Source of the DNA: Aliiroseovarius sp. S1123
GTDB taxonomy: Bacteria; Pseudomonadota; Alphaproteobacteria; Rhodobacterales; Rhodobacteraceae
Reading direction: 5' to 3'
Assembly (NCBI RefSeq): GCF_023015885.1
Contig: NZ_JALKBE010000001.1
Span: 372,001-436,000, forward strand
Length of the DNA stretch: 64,000 nt
Made by a program: the position numbers and the translations under genes. This document shows positions 51,508-61,500 of this stretch, in pieces. The notes beneath the pieces are model-generated. The model did no database searches, was not told the origin of the DNA, and was given only the letters and a program-made list of their open reading frames with translations. Each line of letters starts with the position of its first letter. Position 1 is the stretch's first letter.

Positions 51508-52396
51508 TATTGCGCTTACCACCACTCACAACCCGTCGCGCAATTGGGGTCGGATCGCCCTGCGCTGGCTTCTGTTCACCTTGCTTGGCCTCTTTGCGCT
51601 GTTCTATCTGATGCCACTTTTCGTGATGGTCACGACCTCGTTGAAAAGCTTGGAAGAGATCCGCACCGGCAGCCTTGTGGCCTTCCCTCGTGAAGTCACG
51701 TTCGAGGCCTGGCGGACCGCATGGTCCGGTGCCTGTACCGGCATCCAGTGTGAGGGCCTGCGCCCTTATTTCTGGAACTCGGTGATCCTTGCGATCCCGG
51801 CGGTCCTGATCTCGACCATGCTCGGGGCGCTTAATGGCTACGTCATCGCCCAGTGGAAGTTCAAAGGTGCAAACCTGATCTTCTCGCTGATGCTGTTTGG
51901 CTGCTTTATCCCCTTCCAGGTGGTGCTGCTTCCGATGGCACGTATGCTGGGCATGATGGGCATCGCGGGAACCATCCCCGGTCTGATCTTCGTCCATGTC
52001 ATCTATGGCATCGGGTTCACCACGCTGTTCTTCCGCAACTATTATGTGTCGATCCCGCAAGAGCTGGTGAAAGCCGCAAAAGTGGATGGCGCGGGCTTCT
52101 TCCGGATCTTCTGGTCGATCTTCCTGCCTCTGTCGCTGCCGATCATTGTTGTGACCGTCATCTGGCAATTCACCCAGATCTGGAACGACTTCCTGTTTGG
52201 CGTCAGCTTCAGTCAGGCCGGAACCCAACCCGTCACTGTGGCACTGAACAACATCGTAAACTCGACCACCGGCGTGAAGGAATACAACGTGGATATGGCT
52301 GCTGCGATCATTGCCGCCCTTCCCACGCTCCTCGTCTATGTCGTCGCCGGCAAATACTTCATCCGCGGACTGACCGCGGGCTCCGTGAAAGGCTAA
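51500..52396 (+). CDS. gtsC: Sugar ABC transporter permease 2
   Basis: The 298-residue MalG-type permease has six helices and an EAA loop (QELVKAAKVDGAGFFRIFWSIFLPLSLP). It forms a heterodimer with the first permease. A 48-residue periplasmic loop between helices 1 and 2 (SLEEIRTGSLVAFPREVTFEAW) is typical. It is separated from the ATPase gene by only four bases. Confidence 0.87.
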   Translation: MTDIALTTTHNPSRNWGRIALRWLLFTLLGLFALFYLMPLFVMVTTSLKSLEEIRTGSLVAFPREVTFEAWRTAWSGACTGIQCEGLRPYFWNSVILAIPAVLISTMLGALNGYVIAQWKFKGANLIFSLMLFGCFIPFQVVLLPMARMLGMMGIAGTIPGLIFVHVIYGIGFTTLFFRNYYVSIPQELVKAAKVDGAGFFRIFWSIFLPLSLPIIVVTVIWQFTQIWNDFLFGVSFSQAGTQPVTVALNNIVNSTTGVKEYNVDMAAAIIAALPTLLVYVVAGKYFIRGLTAGSVKG

Positions 52397-52400
52397 ACCC

Positions 52401-53498
52401 ATGGCTCCTATTCTGGACATCAAGAACCTCTACAAGAACTATGGGTCCGTCGAGATCCTGAAAGACATCAACGTCGCGATCGAGCCGGGAGATTTCTTGG
52501 TCCTCGTTGGCCCTTCTGGCTGCGGTAAGTCCACGCTTCTGAACTGCATCGCAGGGCTTGAGCCGATCACCGCGGGAACGATCGACATCGGTGGGCGCGA
52601 CATGACCCATGTCAGCCCAAAGGACCGCGACATCGCGATGGTGTTCCAATCCTATGCGCTCTACCCGACCATGTCGGTGGCCAAGAACATCACCTTCGGC
52701 ATGAAAGTGCGTGGTGTGGACGCGGCAACGCAAGAGAAGAAGCTTCAGGAAGTGGCCCAACAGCTTCAGATCGAACCGCTTCTGCAGCGTCGTCCCGGCC
52801 AACTGTCCGGTGGCCAACGGCAGCGCGTCGCCATGGGCCGGGCACTAGTGCGTGACCCCAAGCTCTTCCTGTTCGATGAACCGCTGTCCAACCTTGACGC
52901 CAAGCTGCGTGTGGAAATGCGGTCCGAGATCAAGAAACTGCATCATAACCTGAATGCCACGATGGTCTATGTGACCCATGACCAGATCGAGGCGATGACC
53001 TTGGCCACCAAGATCGTCGTCCTGAAAGGCGGGATCGTGCAGCAGATCGGCAGCCCCGCCGAGATCTATAACACCCCCGCCAACCTGTTCGTGGCGGACT
53101 TCATGGGTAGCCCGGCGATGAACCTGATCCCGGCACGCGCCAAGGCCAATGGCAAAGGCACGAAGATCGAGATCGAACGCGCAGGCGCCGCCCCGTTGGT
53201 TCTGACCGACACGCATGCGAAAGACCTGCCCGAGGACGTCATTCTGGGCCTTCGTCCGGAAGACATCGCCGAAGCGGGCTTCCGCGCTGGCGAGGACGTG
53301 CAAGAGGCCGATTGCCTGATCGACATGGTCGAACCGGCAGGGGCCGACACCTATGTCGTCTCGCAACTGGGTGGCAAACAGGTCACTGCGCGTCTTCACG
53401 CCGAAACCAACGCGCGCCCGGGCGAGAACCTGTCGCTGGCCTTTGATCTAAGCAAGGTGTCCTACTTTGCGCCTGAAAGCGGGGAACGCTTGAATTGA
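52401..53498 (+). CDS. gtsD: Sugar ABC transporter ATPase (UgpC/MsmX/GtsD type)
   Basis: The 365-residue ATPase has Walker A GPSGCGKST near residue 37, Q-loop MVFQSYALYPTM, signature LSGGQRQRVAMGRAL, Walker B LFLFDEPLSNLDA and switch VTHD. The C-terminal third is the TOBE-type regulatory domain of the MalK class (FVADFMGSPAMNLIPA, ILGLRPEDI). It energises sugar uptake. It overlaps the glucokinase start by four bases. Confidence 0.9.
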   Translation: MAPILDIKNLYKNYGSVEILKDINVAIEPGDFLVLVGPSGCGKSTLLNCIAGLEPITAGTIDIGGRDMTHVSPKDRDIAMVFQSYALYPTMSVAKNITFGMKVRGVDAATQEKKLQEVAQQLQIEPLLQRRPGQLSGGQRQRVAMGRALVRDPKLFLFDEPLSNLDAKLRVEMRSEIKKLHHNLNATMVYVTHDQIEAMTLATKIVVLKGGIVQQIGSPAEIYNTPANLFVADFMGSPAMNLIPARAKANGKGTKIEIERAGAAPLVLTDTHAKDLPEDVILGLRPEDIAEAGFRAGEDVQEADCLIDMVEPAGADTYVVSQLGGKQVTARLHAETNARPGENLSLAFDLSKVSYFAPESGERLN

Positions 53499-54415
53499 CA
53501 GGTGACAGGCTTGTTGCTGATATCGGCGGGACCAACTCTCGTTTAGGGTTGGCCCGCGCAGGGCAGCTGAACACTGCATCGGTCGAAAACTTTCGTAACG
53601 ATGACTTCGCAAGTTTCGACGACGTGCTGGTGCGCTATCTTTCTGACAGGGAAGACGCTCAAATTGCGGATGCGGTCATCGCGGTTGCCGGTCCCGTCCA
53701 TAGCAGGCGGGCTTGCCTGACCAACCGAGACTGGCATTTCGACGAAACGCAACTGTCACGCAGCCTTGGTGGACGCCCTGTTTCGTTGCTGAATGATCTG
53801 GCTGCGCTTGGACAAGCCAGCGTATTCCTCGGCCTCGACAGTCTTGATCCTGTGGTGTCGCTTGATGAGAGCCCGATGGACGAAGCACAGGCTTTGGTGG
53901 TCGGGATCGGGACCGGGTTCAATGTGTCTCCGGTGGTGATATCGAAGGGCAGGGTGGCGCAGTTGGATGTGGAATACGGGCATATCTGCCTGCCCGCAGA
54001 CATCGCGACTGAACTCTCCGCGCGATTTGGGGCGCATGCCTCAGGGTTCACAACCATCGAAGAGGTGTTTTCTGGCCGAGGCTACGCTGCCCTTTATGCG
54101 TTAGAACAGGCGAGGACCGCGCCCGAGCCAGACAGAGACACGGCTTTGCAGACCCGTGTGAAACAGGAGTTTCAGTTTTTCTACGCGGGGCTACTTGCAG
54201 TTCTTACACGGAACCTGATGCTGGCGTTTCTTCCCAGACGGGGGATCTTCTTTGCCGGGGGTGTTGCGCGAAATTTGCTTTCGACCCCAGCCAAAGCCGC
54301 CTTCGTCGACATCGTGCAGGGTCCTTTTGCCCTGAATGCCGTGGGCGCTGTTCCGGTCCACAACATTCTGGACGACGCGGCAGCGTTGAAAGGCTGCGCG
54401 GTTTACGCACGTTAA
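53495..54415 (+). CDS. glk: Glucokinase
   Basis: The 306-residue kinase phosphorylates incoming glucose with ATP. Landmarks: the phosphate-1 motif VADIGGTNSRLGL at the N-terminus, AVAGPV near residue 67, LLNDLAALG near 97 with the catalytic Asp, GIGTGFNVSPV, VEYGHICLP, and FFAGGVARN near the C-terminus. It starts with TTG overlapping the ATPase stop (TTGA). Being in the transporter operon, it supports glucose as the imported sugar. Confidence 0.88.
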   Translation: MTGDRLVADIGGTNSRLGLARAGQLNTASVENFRNDDFASFDDVLVRYLSDREDAQIADAVIAVAGPVHSRRACLTNRDWHFDETQLSRSLGGRPVSLLNDLAALGQASVFLGLDSLDPVVSLDESPMDEAQALVVGIGTGFNVSPVVISKGRVAQLDVEYGHICLPADIATELSARFGAHASGFTTIEEVFSGRGYAALYALEQARTAPEPDRDTALQTRVKQEFQFFYAGLLAVLTRNLMLAFLPRRGIFFAGGVARNLLSTPAKAAFVDIVQGPFALNAVGAVPVHNILDDAAALKGCAVYAR

Positions 54416-54435
54416 ATATGGGCAGGTCCGGCGAC

Positions 54436-55134
54436 TTATACCTTCTTGTCGTCGATCAGCGGGCTTGGGCGCGCGAACTTCTCTAGGTCGGACTGGTTCG
54501 AGATCGTGATTTTACTGCCGTCAACCTCAACGCCATAAGGCTTCAATGACTTGAACGCACGGCTCAGGTTCTCGGGTGTCATGTTCAAATAGGACGCAAG
54601 CCGCTTTTTCTCGGTCTGCAGCTGGAACTCGGGTCCGCCGCCTTCACGTATCTGCTGGCGCAGCAGGTAGTTTGCCAGACGCTCGAGCGATGTGCGCAGT
54701 TTCAGGTCTTTGGTCTTCTTGATCGACGCCCGATAGCCCGAGGCCAGTTCGCACACGATGGCCCGCGCGAAGTTGTTGTCTTCATCAAAGATGCGGCGCA
54801 CATCCTCGCTTGGGATCAGAACGATGCGGCTTTTCTCTAACGTACGCGCGGACATCAGGTTCGGCGCGTCGCGCAACGTGGCGGCCAGAATAAAGGTCGA
54901 GATCGGACGGACGATCGCCACACTGGTTTCGCGGTTGTTCCAGCGGGCGAACAGCTCAACCGAGCCATCGACGACCACATGCAGAAAGTCGCTGGAGTCG
55001 CCTTCCGTGATCAGTTCGATCTGCGGCGGAAACGTCTGAAGATAGGACGCATGCATCAACGACTGGAAGTTCTCATCGGACATCTCCGAAAACAAGTCGA
55101 GCTTGCGAATGTCTGGTCGATGCGATTCGGGCAT
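54436..55134 (-). CDS. Crp/Fnr family regulator without an Fe-S cluster
   Basis: The 232-residue regulator has a cyclic-nucleotide-fold N-terminal domain (QIELITEGDSSDFLHVVVDGSVELF), a dimer helix, and a C-terminal helix-turn-helix with recognition helix TPENLSRAFKSL. The E-x-x-S-R pattern is the one that reads TTGAT half-sites. There is only one cysteine and no N-terminal cysteine cluster, so it is not an oxygen-sensing FNR. DNR/NNR-type nitric oxide sensing through heme is the usual alternative. It is divergent from narK1 and probably controls the nar operon and itself. Confidence 0.82.
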   Translation of the reverse strand: MPESHRPDIRKLDLFSEMSDENFQSLMHASYLQTFPPQIELITEGDSSDFLHVVVDGSVELFARWNNRETSVAIVRPISTFILAATLRDAPNLMSARTLEKSRIVLIPSEDVRRIFDEDNNFARAIVCELASGYRASIKKTKDLKLRTSLERLANYLLRQQIREGGGPEFQLQTEKKRLASYLNMTPENLSRAFKSLKPYGVEVDGSKITISNQSDLEKFARPSPLIDDKKV

Positions 55135-55182
55135 GGCGGATTTACTGGCTTTCTGATTTTGAAAAATTCTTAACTGCAGTGA

Positions 55183-55196
55183 TTGATAAATGTCAA
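55183..55196. promoter_or_regulatory. FNR/DNR-type box near the regulator gene
   Basis: TTGATAAATGTCAA differs at one base from the TTGAT-N4-ATCAA consensus. It centres about 55 bases from the regulator start codon and may mediate autoregulation. Confidence 0.6.
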
Positions 55197-55296
55197 ACTC
55201 TCGTTTGTTTTCTTTCTGCCTTCAACTTGCAGTTCAGTAGTGTCTGACTTGAGGGATTTCGGTAAGTAGTTTATTTTAAAAGACAAATTTTGTTTT

Positions 55297-55310
55297 TTGA
55301 CTTGGATCAA
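55297..55310. promoter_or_regulatory. FNR/DNR-type box near narK1
   Basis: TTGACTTGGATCAA fits the consensus at nine of ten positions and lies 100 bases before narK1, a suitable distance for activation of a promoter with a 5' leader. Confidence 0.68.
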
Positions 55311-55409
55311 AACATGTTGCGCAGTCCTCGCAGACTTTGGCCCCATCGAAAACGACCACACCGCTACCTTGGAAGGGTCGGTGCTTAAGGTCGAAAAGGG
55401 GACTGAGAT

Positions 55410-56822
55410 ATGGAAATTCAGAATAAGGCCACAAGCCTTTGGAGTAACTTCTTCAACGTCCGAATGGTGCAAATCAGAACCTTCCACATGACGTGGTTTG
55501 CGTTCTTCTCCTGCTTTTTTGCATGGTTCGGTATCGCGCCCTTGATGATCGTCGTGCGCGATGAGCTTGGGTTAACGAAATCGCAGGTTGGTTGGTCGAT
55601 CATCGCCTCGGTGGCAATGACGATCGTCGGACGCTTCTTTATTGGCTGGCTATGTGACCGCATCGGTCCAAGGCTCGCCTATACATGGCTTCTGATCCTC
55701 GGCGCCTTCCCGGTGGCGGGTATTGGTCTTGCCGATAGCTTCGAAAGCTTCATGTTCTTCCGCCTTCTGATCGGTATGATCGGTGCGGCCTTCGTGATCA
55801 CGCAGTATCACACCACTGTCATGTTTGCGCCGAACGTCGTTGGTACGGCTAACGCAACCAGCGCTGGATGGGGTAACCTGGGTGGCGGTGTCACGCAGTT
55901 TGCCATGCCTCTGGTCTTCTCGGTCTTCATTACGCTTGGCTTCACGGATGCGTCCAGCTGGCGCCTGTCGATGGTCGTTGTCGGCTGTGTGATCTTCGTG
56001 GTCGGGATTGCCTACTTCTTCCTGACAAAAGACGCCCCAGACGGGAACTTCAAAGAGCTGCGCGAAAAAGGCCAGCTTGAAGACAAGAAGAAAGTCACGG
56101 GTGCCTACTTCAAGGCCATGGCGGACTATCGCGTCTGGGTTCTGTTCTTCATCTATGCTGCTTGCTTCGGCATCGAGCTGACCGTCAACAACGTCGCCGC
56201 GCTGTACTTCTATGACTACTTTGATGGTCTGACACTGGTAACTGCCGGTCTGATCGCGGCCTCGTTCGGTCTGATGAACATCTTCGCCCGTACGCTGGGC
56301 GGCATCTTCGGAGACAACTTCGCATCGCTCTGGGGCCTGCGCGGCCGGACCTTCTGGCTGTTCATTGTGCTTCTGGGCGAGGGCCTTGCCCTGATGCTGT
56401 TCAGCCGTATGGACGTGCTGTTCCTGGCGATCCCGATGCTGATCATCTTCTCGCTGTTCACACAGATGTCGGAAGGCGCAACCTATTCGGTCGTTCCCTT
56501 CGTCAACAAAAAAGCGCTGGGCGCGGTGGCGGGCATCGTAGGTGCTGGTGGCAACGCGGGTGCTGTGGCTGCAGGCTTCCTGTTCAAAGGTGAAATGGCC
56601 TGGAACAACGCCTTCTTCGTGATCGGCATCATGGTCTGCTGTGCGTCGGTTCTGGCCCTGTTTGTCCGCTTCTCACCCGAGAAAGAGGCCGAAGAAAAGG
56701 CGCTCTTTGAGAAGGCTCAGCTTGACGGATTGGAGCTTCGTGCAGCCCGCGCTGTGAACGCGCTGAACGACTCGCGTGCAATCGTTGACGAGTACAACCG
56801 CAAGCACGGTGCACATCTCTGA
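55410..56822 (+). CDS. narK1: Nitrate/nitrite transporter, NarK1 type
   Basis: The 470-residue MFS protein has twelve helices. Nitrate-porter landmarks are GWSIIASVAMTIVGRFFIGWLCDRIGPR near residue 60, and GWGNLGGGVTQFAMP near 150 and GIVGAGGNAGAVAAGFLF near 375, the two glycine-rich nitrate signature segments. NarK1-type proteins are thought to import nitrate with protons, starting respiration. A good SD precedes the ATG. It is the first gene of the nar operon and is separate from, not fused to, the next transporter. Confidence 0.88.
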   Translation: MEIQNKATSLWSNFFNVRMVQIRTFHMTWFAFFSCFFAWFGIAPLMIVVRDELGLTKSQVGWSIIASVAMTIVGRFFIGWLCDRIGPRLAYTWLLILGAFPVAGIGLADSFESFMFFRLLIGMIGAAFVITQYHTTVMFAPNVVGTANATSAGWGNLGGGVTQFAMPLVFSVFITLGFTDASSWRLSMVVVGCVIFVVGIAYFFLTKDAPDGNFKELREKGQLEDKKKVTGAYFKAMADYRVWVLFFIYAACFGIELTVNNVAALYFYDYFDGLTLVTAGLIAASFGLMNIFARTLGGIFGDNFASLWGLRGRTFWLFIVLLGEGLALMLFSRMDVLFLAIPMLIIFSLFTQMSEGATYSVVPFVNKKALGAVAGIVGAGGNAGAVAAGFLFKGEMAWNNAFFVIGIMVCCASVLALFVRFSPEKEAEEKALFEKAQLDGLELRAARAVNALNDSRAIVDEYNRKHGAHL

Positions 56823-56834
56823 ACAAAGACAAAT

Positions 56835-56862
56835 GGTGGGCCGCCCGTCCCGGTGGCCCACC
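56835..56862 (+). other. Intercistronic hairpin between narK1 and narK2
   Basis: GGTGGGCCGCC (56835-56845) pairs with GGTGGCCCACC (56852-56862) at ten of eleven positions around a six-base loop. No U-tract follows, so it more likely marks RNA processing or stabilisation than termination. Confidence 0.6.
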
Positions 56863-56888
56863 CAATCAAACCCTGAGGAGGGACTGTC

Positions 56889-58505
56889 GTGGGACAAGAT
56901 CTAAGAAACTGGACACCGGATGACGAGGCCTTCTGGGCTTCCACCGGTAAGTCCATTGCCAACCGAAATCTCTGGATTTCAATTCCCAGCCTGCTGTGCG
57001 GCTTTGCCGTCTGGCTTTACTGGGGCATCATCACAGTTCAGATGATCAACTTGGGCTTCGGATTTGCCAAATCTGACCTGTTTACGCTGGGTGCAATCGC
57101 TGGTCTGACTGGTGCAACATTGCGTATTCCGTCGACCTTCTTCATCCGTATCGCGGGGGGACGAAACACCATCGTGTTTACCACCGCGCTGCTGATGATC
57201 CCGGCCGCTGGTGCCGGTCTGGCACTGCAGAACCCGGATACGCCGCTGTGGTACTTCCAGATCCTGGCCTTCCTGTCGGGTATCGGTGGCGGTAACTTCT
57301 CGTCCTCGATGTCCAACATCAGCTTCTTCTATCCGAAGAAAATTCAGGGCTATGCGCTGGGTATGAACGCAGGTCTGGGCAACTTTGGTGTGACCACCAT
57401 GCAGATCCTGATCCCGCTGGCGATGACCATGGGCATCTTCGGTGGCGAAAGCCGTACGCTGGTGAACACCTCGGGTACGCTGATCGGTAAAATCCCTGCC
57501 GGGACCGAGACTTACATCCAGAACGCTGGCCTGATCTGGCTGGTCTTCCTGATCCCGCTGGCGATCATTGGCTGGATGGGGATGAACAACATCCGTGATG
57601 AGCACGTGTCCCCGAACATCCCCGGACCTCTTGGCGCATTTGCCACGATCACCGGCATGTTGCTGATCGGTTTCCTGACCGCGGCCTTCGGCCTGTGGCT
57701 GCTGCTGCCGGGCACCGAAGCCGGTCTGCCGACCTCGGGTCTGGGCGTGTCCAAATGGATCGTGCTGCCGATCGTAATCGCCTTGACGGTTCTGGGTCTG
57801 AAAATGATCCCCGGTGCTGTCGGTCAAAACCTGAGCCGCCAATACAAGATCTTCGGCAACAAGCACACTTGGGCCATGACCGTGATCTACACCATGACCT
57901 TTGGGTCGTTCATCGGCTACTCGGCTGCTCTGGCGCTGACCATCAAAGTTGTGTTTGGCTTCAGCCACGTTGAAGTCGACGGTGTGATGACCCACGACAT
58001 GGTAAACCCCAACGGCCCGTCGGCCCTGATGTTTGCCTGGATGGGCCCGTTCATCGGCGCTCTGATCCGTCCGCTGGGTGGTATGTGGGCTGACAAAGCC
58101 GGTGGCGCGAAAGTGACCCAGATCATCTCGGTCGTCATGGTCGCCTCGGCACTGGGTGTCGCCTACTTCATTCAGCAGGCCTATTCGTCGGCAACTCCGG
58201 AACAATACTTCTACCCGTTCCTGGGTCTGTTCCTGATCCTGTTTGCCGCCACTGGTATCGGCAACGGTTCGACCTTCCGCACCATCGCGATGGTGTTCAA
58301 CAAAGAACAGGCTGGTCCTGCACTGGGTTGGACTGCTGCGGTTGCTGCTTACGGCGCCTTCATCATCCCCAAAGTGTTTGGTGAACAGCTGAAGGCCGGA
58401 ACGCCTGAGTATGCCTTGTACGGCTTCGCGATCTTCTATGCGGTCTGCATCGCCATCAACTGGTGGTTCTATCTGCGCCCCGGCGCTTACGTCAAGAACC
58501 CCTGA
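56889..58505 (+). CDS. narK2: Nitrate/nitrite antiporter, NarK2 type
   Basis: The 538-residue MFS protein begins at GTG after GAGGAGGGA. It has about twelve helices and nitrate signatures GGGNFSSSMSNISFFYP near residue 137 and the GMNAGLGNFGVTTMQ region near 155, with a long TM11-12 segment. NarK2-type proteins exchange nitrate for nitrite once reduction has begun. In Paracoccus the two NarK parts are fused as one protein; here they are two genes 66 bases apart. Confidence 0.88.
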   Translation: MGQDLRNWTPDDEAFWASTGKSIANRNLWISIPSLLCGFAVWLYWGIITVQMINLGFGFAKSDLFTLGAIAGLTGATLRIPSTFFIRIAGGRNTIVFTTALLMIPAAGAGLALQNPDTPLWYFQILAFLSGIGGGNFSSSMSNISFFYPKKIQGYALGMNAGLGNFGVTTMQILIPLAMTMGIFGGESRTLVNTSGTLIGKIPAGTETYIQNAGLIWLVFLIPLAIIGWMGMNNIRDEHVSPNIPGPLGAFATITGMLLIGFLTAAFGLWLLLPGTEAGLPTSGLGVSKWIVLPIVIALTVLGLKMIPGAVGQNLSRQYKIFGNKHTWAMTVIYTMTFGSFIGYSAALALTIKVVFGFSHVEVDGVMTHDMVNPNGPSALMFAWMGPFIGALIRPLGGMWADKAGGAKVTQIISVVMVASALGVAYFIQQAYSSATPEQYFYPFLGLFLILFAATGIGNGSTFRTIAMVFNKEQAGPALGWTAAVAAYGAFIIPKVFGEQLKAGTPEYALYGFAIFYAVCIAINWWFYLRPGAYVKNP

Positions 58506-58517
58506 TACGTCTGCCCG

Positions 58518-58543
58518 CCTATCCCGGCACATGCCGGGGTAGG
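58518..58543 (+). other. Intercistronic hairpin between narK2 and narG
   Basis: CCTATCCCGGCA (58518-58529) pairs with TGCCGGGGTAGG (58532-58543) at eleven of twelve positions. The two-base spacer is too short to close a loop, so the innermost pair would open. A stable processing or terminator-like stem without a U-tract. Confidence 0.6.
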
Positions 58544-58566
58544 CCAGCCAACCTAGGAGAAATCAG

Positions 58567-61500
58567 ATGAGCCACCTGCTCGACAGACTGAACTTCTTCC
58601 AGTCCAAAGAACTGGAACAGTTTTCTAACGGTCACGGCCAAGTGACCAACGAAAACCGCGACTGGGAGGACACCTATCGGAATCGCTGGCGCCACGACAA
58701 AGTTGTGCGCTCGACCCATGGGGTGAACTGTACCGGATCGTGTTCGTGGAAGATCTATGTGAAATCCGGGATCGTGACCTGGGAAACCCAGCAGACCGAT
58801 TATCCGCGTACGCGCCCCGATCTGCCCAACCATGAACCGCGAGGCTGTGCCCGTGGTGCGTCCTACAGCTGGTATCTGTATTCCGCGAACCGCGTGAAGA
58901 ACCCGCTGGTCCGTGGCCGTCTGATGAAAGTATGGCGCCGGATGCGCCAGACCATGTCGCCGATCGAAGCCTGGACCGCGATCCAGAGCGACCCGATCCT
59001 GCGCGATTCATATGTGAAGACCCGCGGTAAGGGTGGGTTCGTCCGCGCAAGCTGGAATGAGGCGACCGAGATTACTGCCGCCGCCAACGCCTACACCGCC
59101 AAGAAATACGGCCCCGACCGCGTGATCGGCTTCTCGCCCATCCCGGCCATGTCGATGATTTCCTATGCCGCAGGTGCCCGTTACCTGAGCCTGATTGGCG
59201 GGGTCTGCGGATCCTTCTATGACTGGTATTGTGACCTTCCGCCGGCCTCGCCCATGACATGGGGTGAACAGACCGACGTGCCGGAATCGGCTGACTGGTA
59301 CAACGCTGGCTACCTGCTACTCTGGGGTTCGAACGTGCCGCAGACGCGGACGCCGGACGCGCACTTCTATACCGAAGCCCGTTACCGCGGCACCAAGTCC
59401 GCCGTCATCTGCCCCGACTATTCGGAAGCCGCCAAGTTTGGCGATGTTTGGCTGAACGTCAAACAGGGTACCGACGCCGCACTGGCGATGGCCTTTGGTC
59501 ACGTGATCTTGCGTGAATTCCACTTGGACAACCAAGTCGAGTATTTCGAGGACTACTGCCGCAAGTATTCCGACTTCCCGATGCTGGTGAAGCTGGAAGA
59601 CAAAAACGGCAAACTGGTTCCCGGCCGCTTCCTGCGCGCCGACGATCTGGACGGTAAGCTGGGTGAAGACAATAACCCGGAATGGAAGACCGTTGCTCTG
59701 GACGAGAAGTCCGGTGGTTTGGTCGCGCCCAATGGCTCGATCGGGTATCGCTGGGGCGAAGACGGGGAATGGAACCTCGAAGAGCGCGCACAAGAGGCCG
59801 ACACCGATCTGAAAATGACGCTGATCGGCGATGGCGACCATGATCGTGTTGCAGGCGTGGACTTCCCATACTTCGGTGGCGACGCGACCGAACAGTTCTC
59901 GACCGGCGATGATCGTCCTGACGTTCTGACCCGCAACATCCCTGTACGCGAGATTCAGACCAAAGAAGGTGTGATCCGTGTAACCACCGTCTTCGACCTG
60001 TTCTGTGCCAACTATGGTCTGGATCGTGGTCTGGGTGGTGACTGGGTTGCCAAGGATTATAACGAAGACGTTCCGGGCACCCCTGCTTGGGCCGAGAAGA
60101 TCACCGGCGTGTCCGCCGACAAGATCGTCCACGTCGCCCGCGAGTTCGCGCAAAACGCCGAGAAGACCAACGGTAAGTCGATGATCATCATCGGCGCTGC
60201 GATGAACCACTGGTACCACATGGACATGAACTATCGCGGCGTGATCAACATGCTGATCATGTGCGGTTGTGTCGGTCAGTCCGGCGGTGGTTGGGCGCAC
60301 TATGTGGGTCAGGAAAAACTGCGCCCGCAGACTGGCTGGTTACCGCTGGCCTTTGCGCTGGATTGGAACCGTCCGCCGCGTCACATGAACTCGACCTCGA
60401 TGTGGTATGCGCACTCGGATCAGTGGCGCTACGAGACCCTGACCGCCAACGAGATCATTTCGCCGACCGCACCGGAAGGTGATTGGGACGCGTCGATGAT
60501 CGACTACAACATCCGTGCTGAACGGATGGGCTGGTTGCCGTCGGCACCGCAGCTGAAAACCAACCCGTTGGAAGTGGCCAAGCAAGCCAAAGACGCCGGG
60601 ATGGAAATCCCTGCCTATGTGGCGCAGCAGCTGAAGTCTGGCGATCTGGAAATGTCCTGCGAGGACCCGGATGCACCCGAAAACTGGCCGCGCAACCTGT
60701 TTGTCTGGCGCTCGAACCTGCTGGGTTCGTCGGGCAAGGGGCACGAGTACTTCCTGAAGCACCTGCTTGGCACCGATCACGGTGTTCTGGGCAAGGATCT
60801 TGGGGAAGAAGGCGCACAGCTTCCGAAAGAGGCCAAGTGGCACGAGGACGCGCCCGAAGGCAAGCTGGACCTGCTGGTCACGCTGGACTTCCGCATGTCG
60901 ACCACTGCGGTTTATTCGGACATCGTTCTGCCCACGGCTTCGTGGTACGAAAAGAACGACCTGAATACCTCGGACATGCACCCGTTCATCCACCCGCTTC
61001 AGGCGGCTGTGGACCCGGCGTATGAAAGCAAGTCGGACTGGGAGATCTTCAAGTCGATCGCCCACAAGTTCCAGGAAGTTGCCCCGGAAATTCTGGGTGT
61101 GGAAACGGACATCGTTCAGGTGCCGCTTCTGCATGACACCCCGGGTGAGCTGGCACAGGATCAGGTGCGTGACTGGAAGAAAGGCGAATGCGACCTTATT
61201 CCGGGCAAGACCGCGCCGAACTATGTGGCTGTGGAACGCGACTATACTGCGGTTTACGACCACTTCGTGGCCCTTGGTCCGCTTCTGGACAAGCTGGGCA
61301 ACGGCGGTAAAGGCATCATGGTCGACGCCAAGCACGAGGTACAACACCTGCGTGAATTGAATGGCGTGCACGAGGAAGGCCCCGCCAAGGGTCAGCCGAA
61401 GATCGTGACTGACATTGATGCGACCGAGGTCGTGTTGATGCTGGCGCCGGAAACCAACGGCGAAGTTGCGGTGAAAGCATGGGAGTCTCTGTCCAAAGCA

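Larger units (their letters stand above)
55135..55409. promoter_or_regulatory. Divergent promoter region between regulator and nar operon
   Basis: This AT-rich 275-base gap has no gene. It contains two FNR/DNR-like boxes, one nearer each gene. Both transcripts should start here. Confidence 0.65.
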
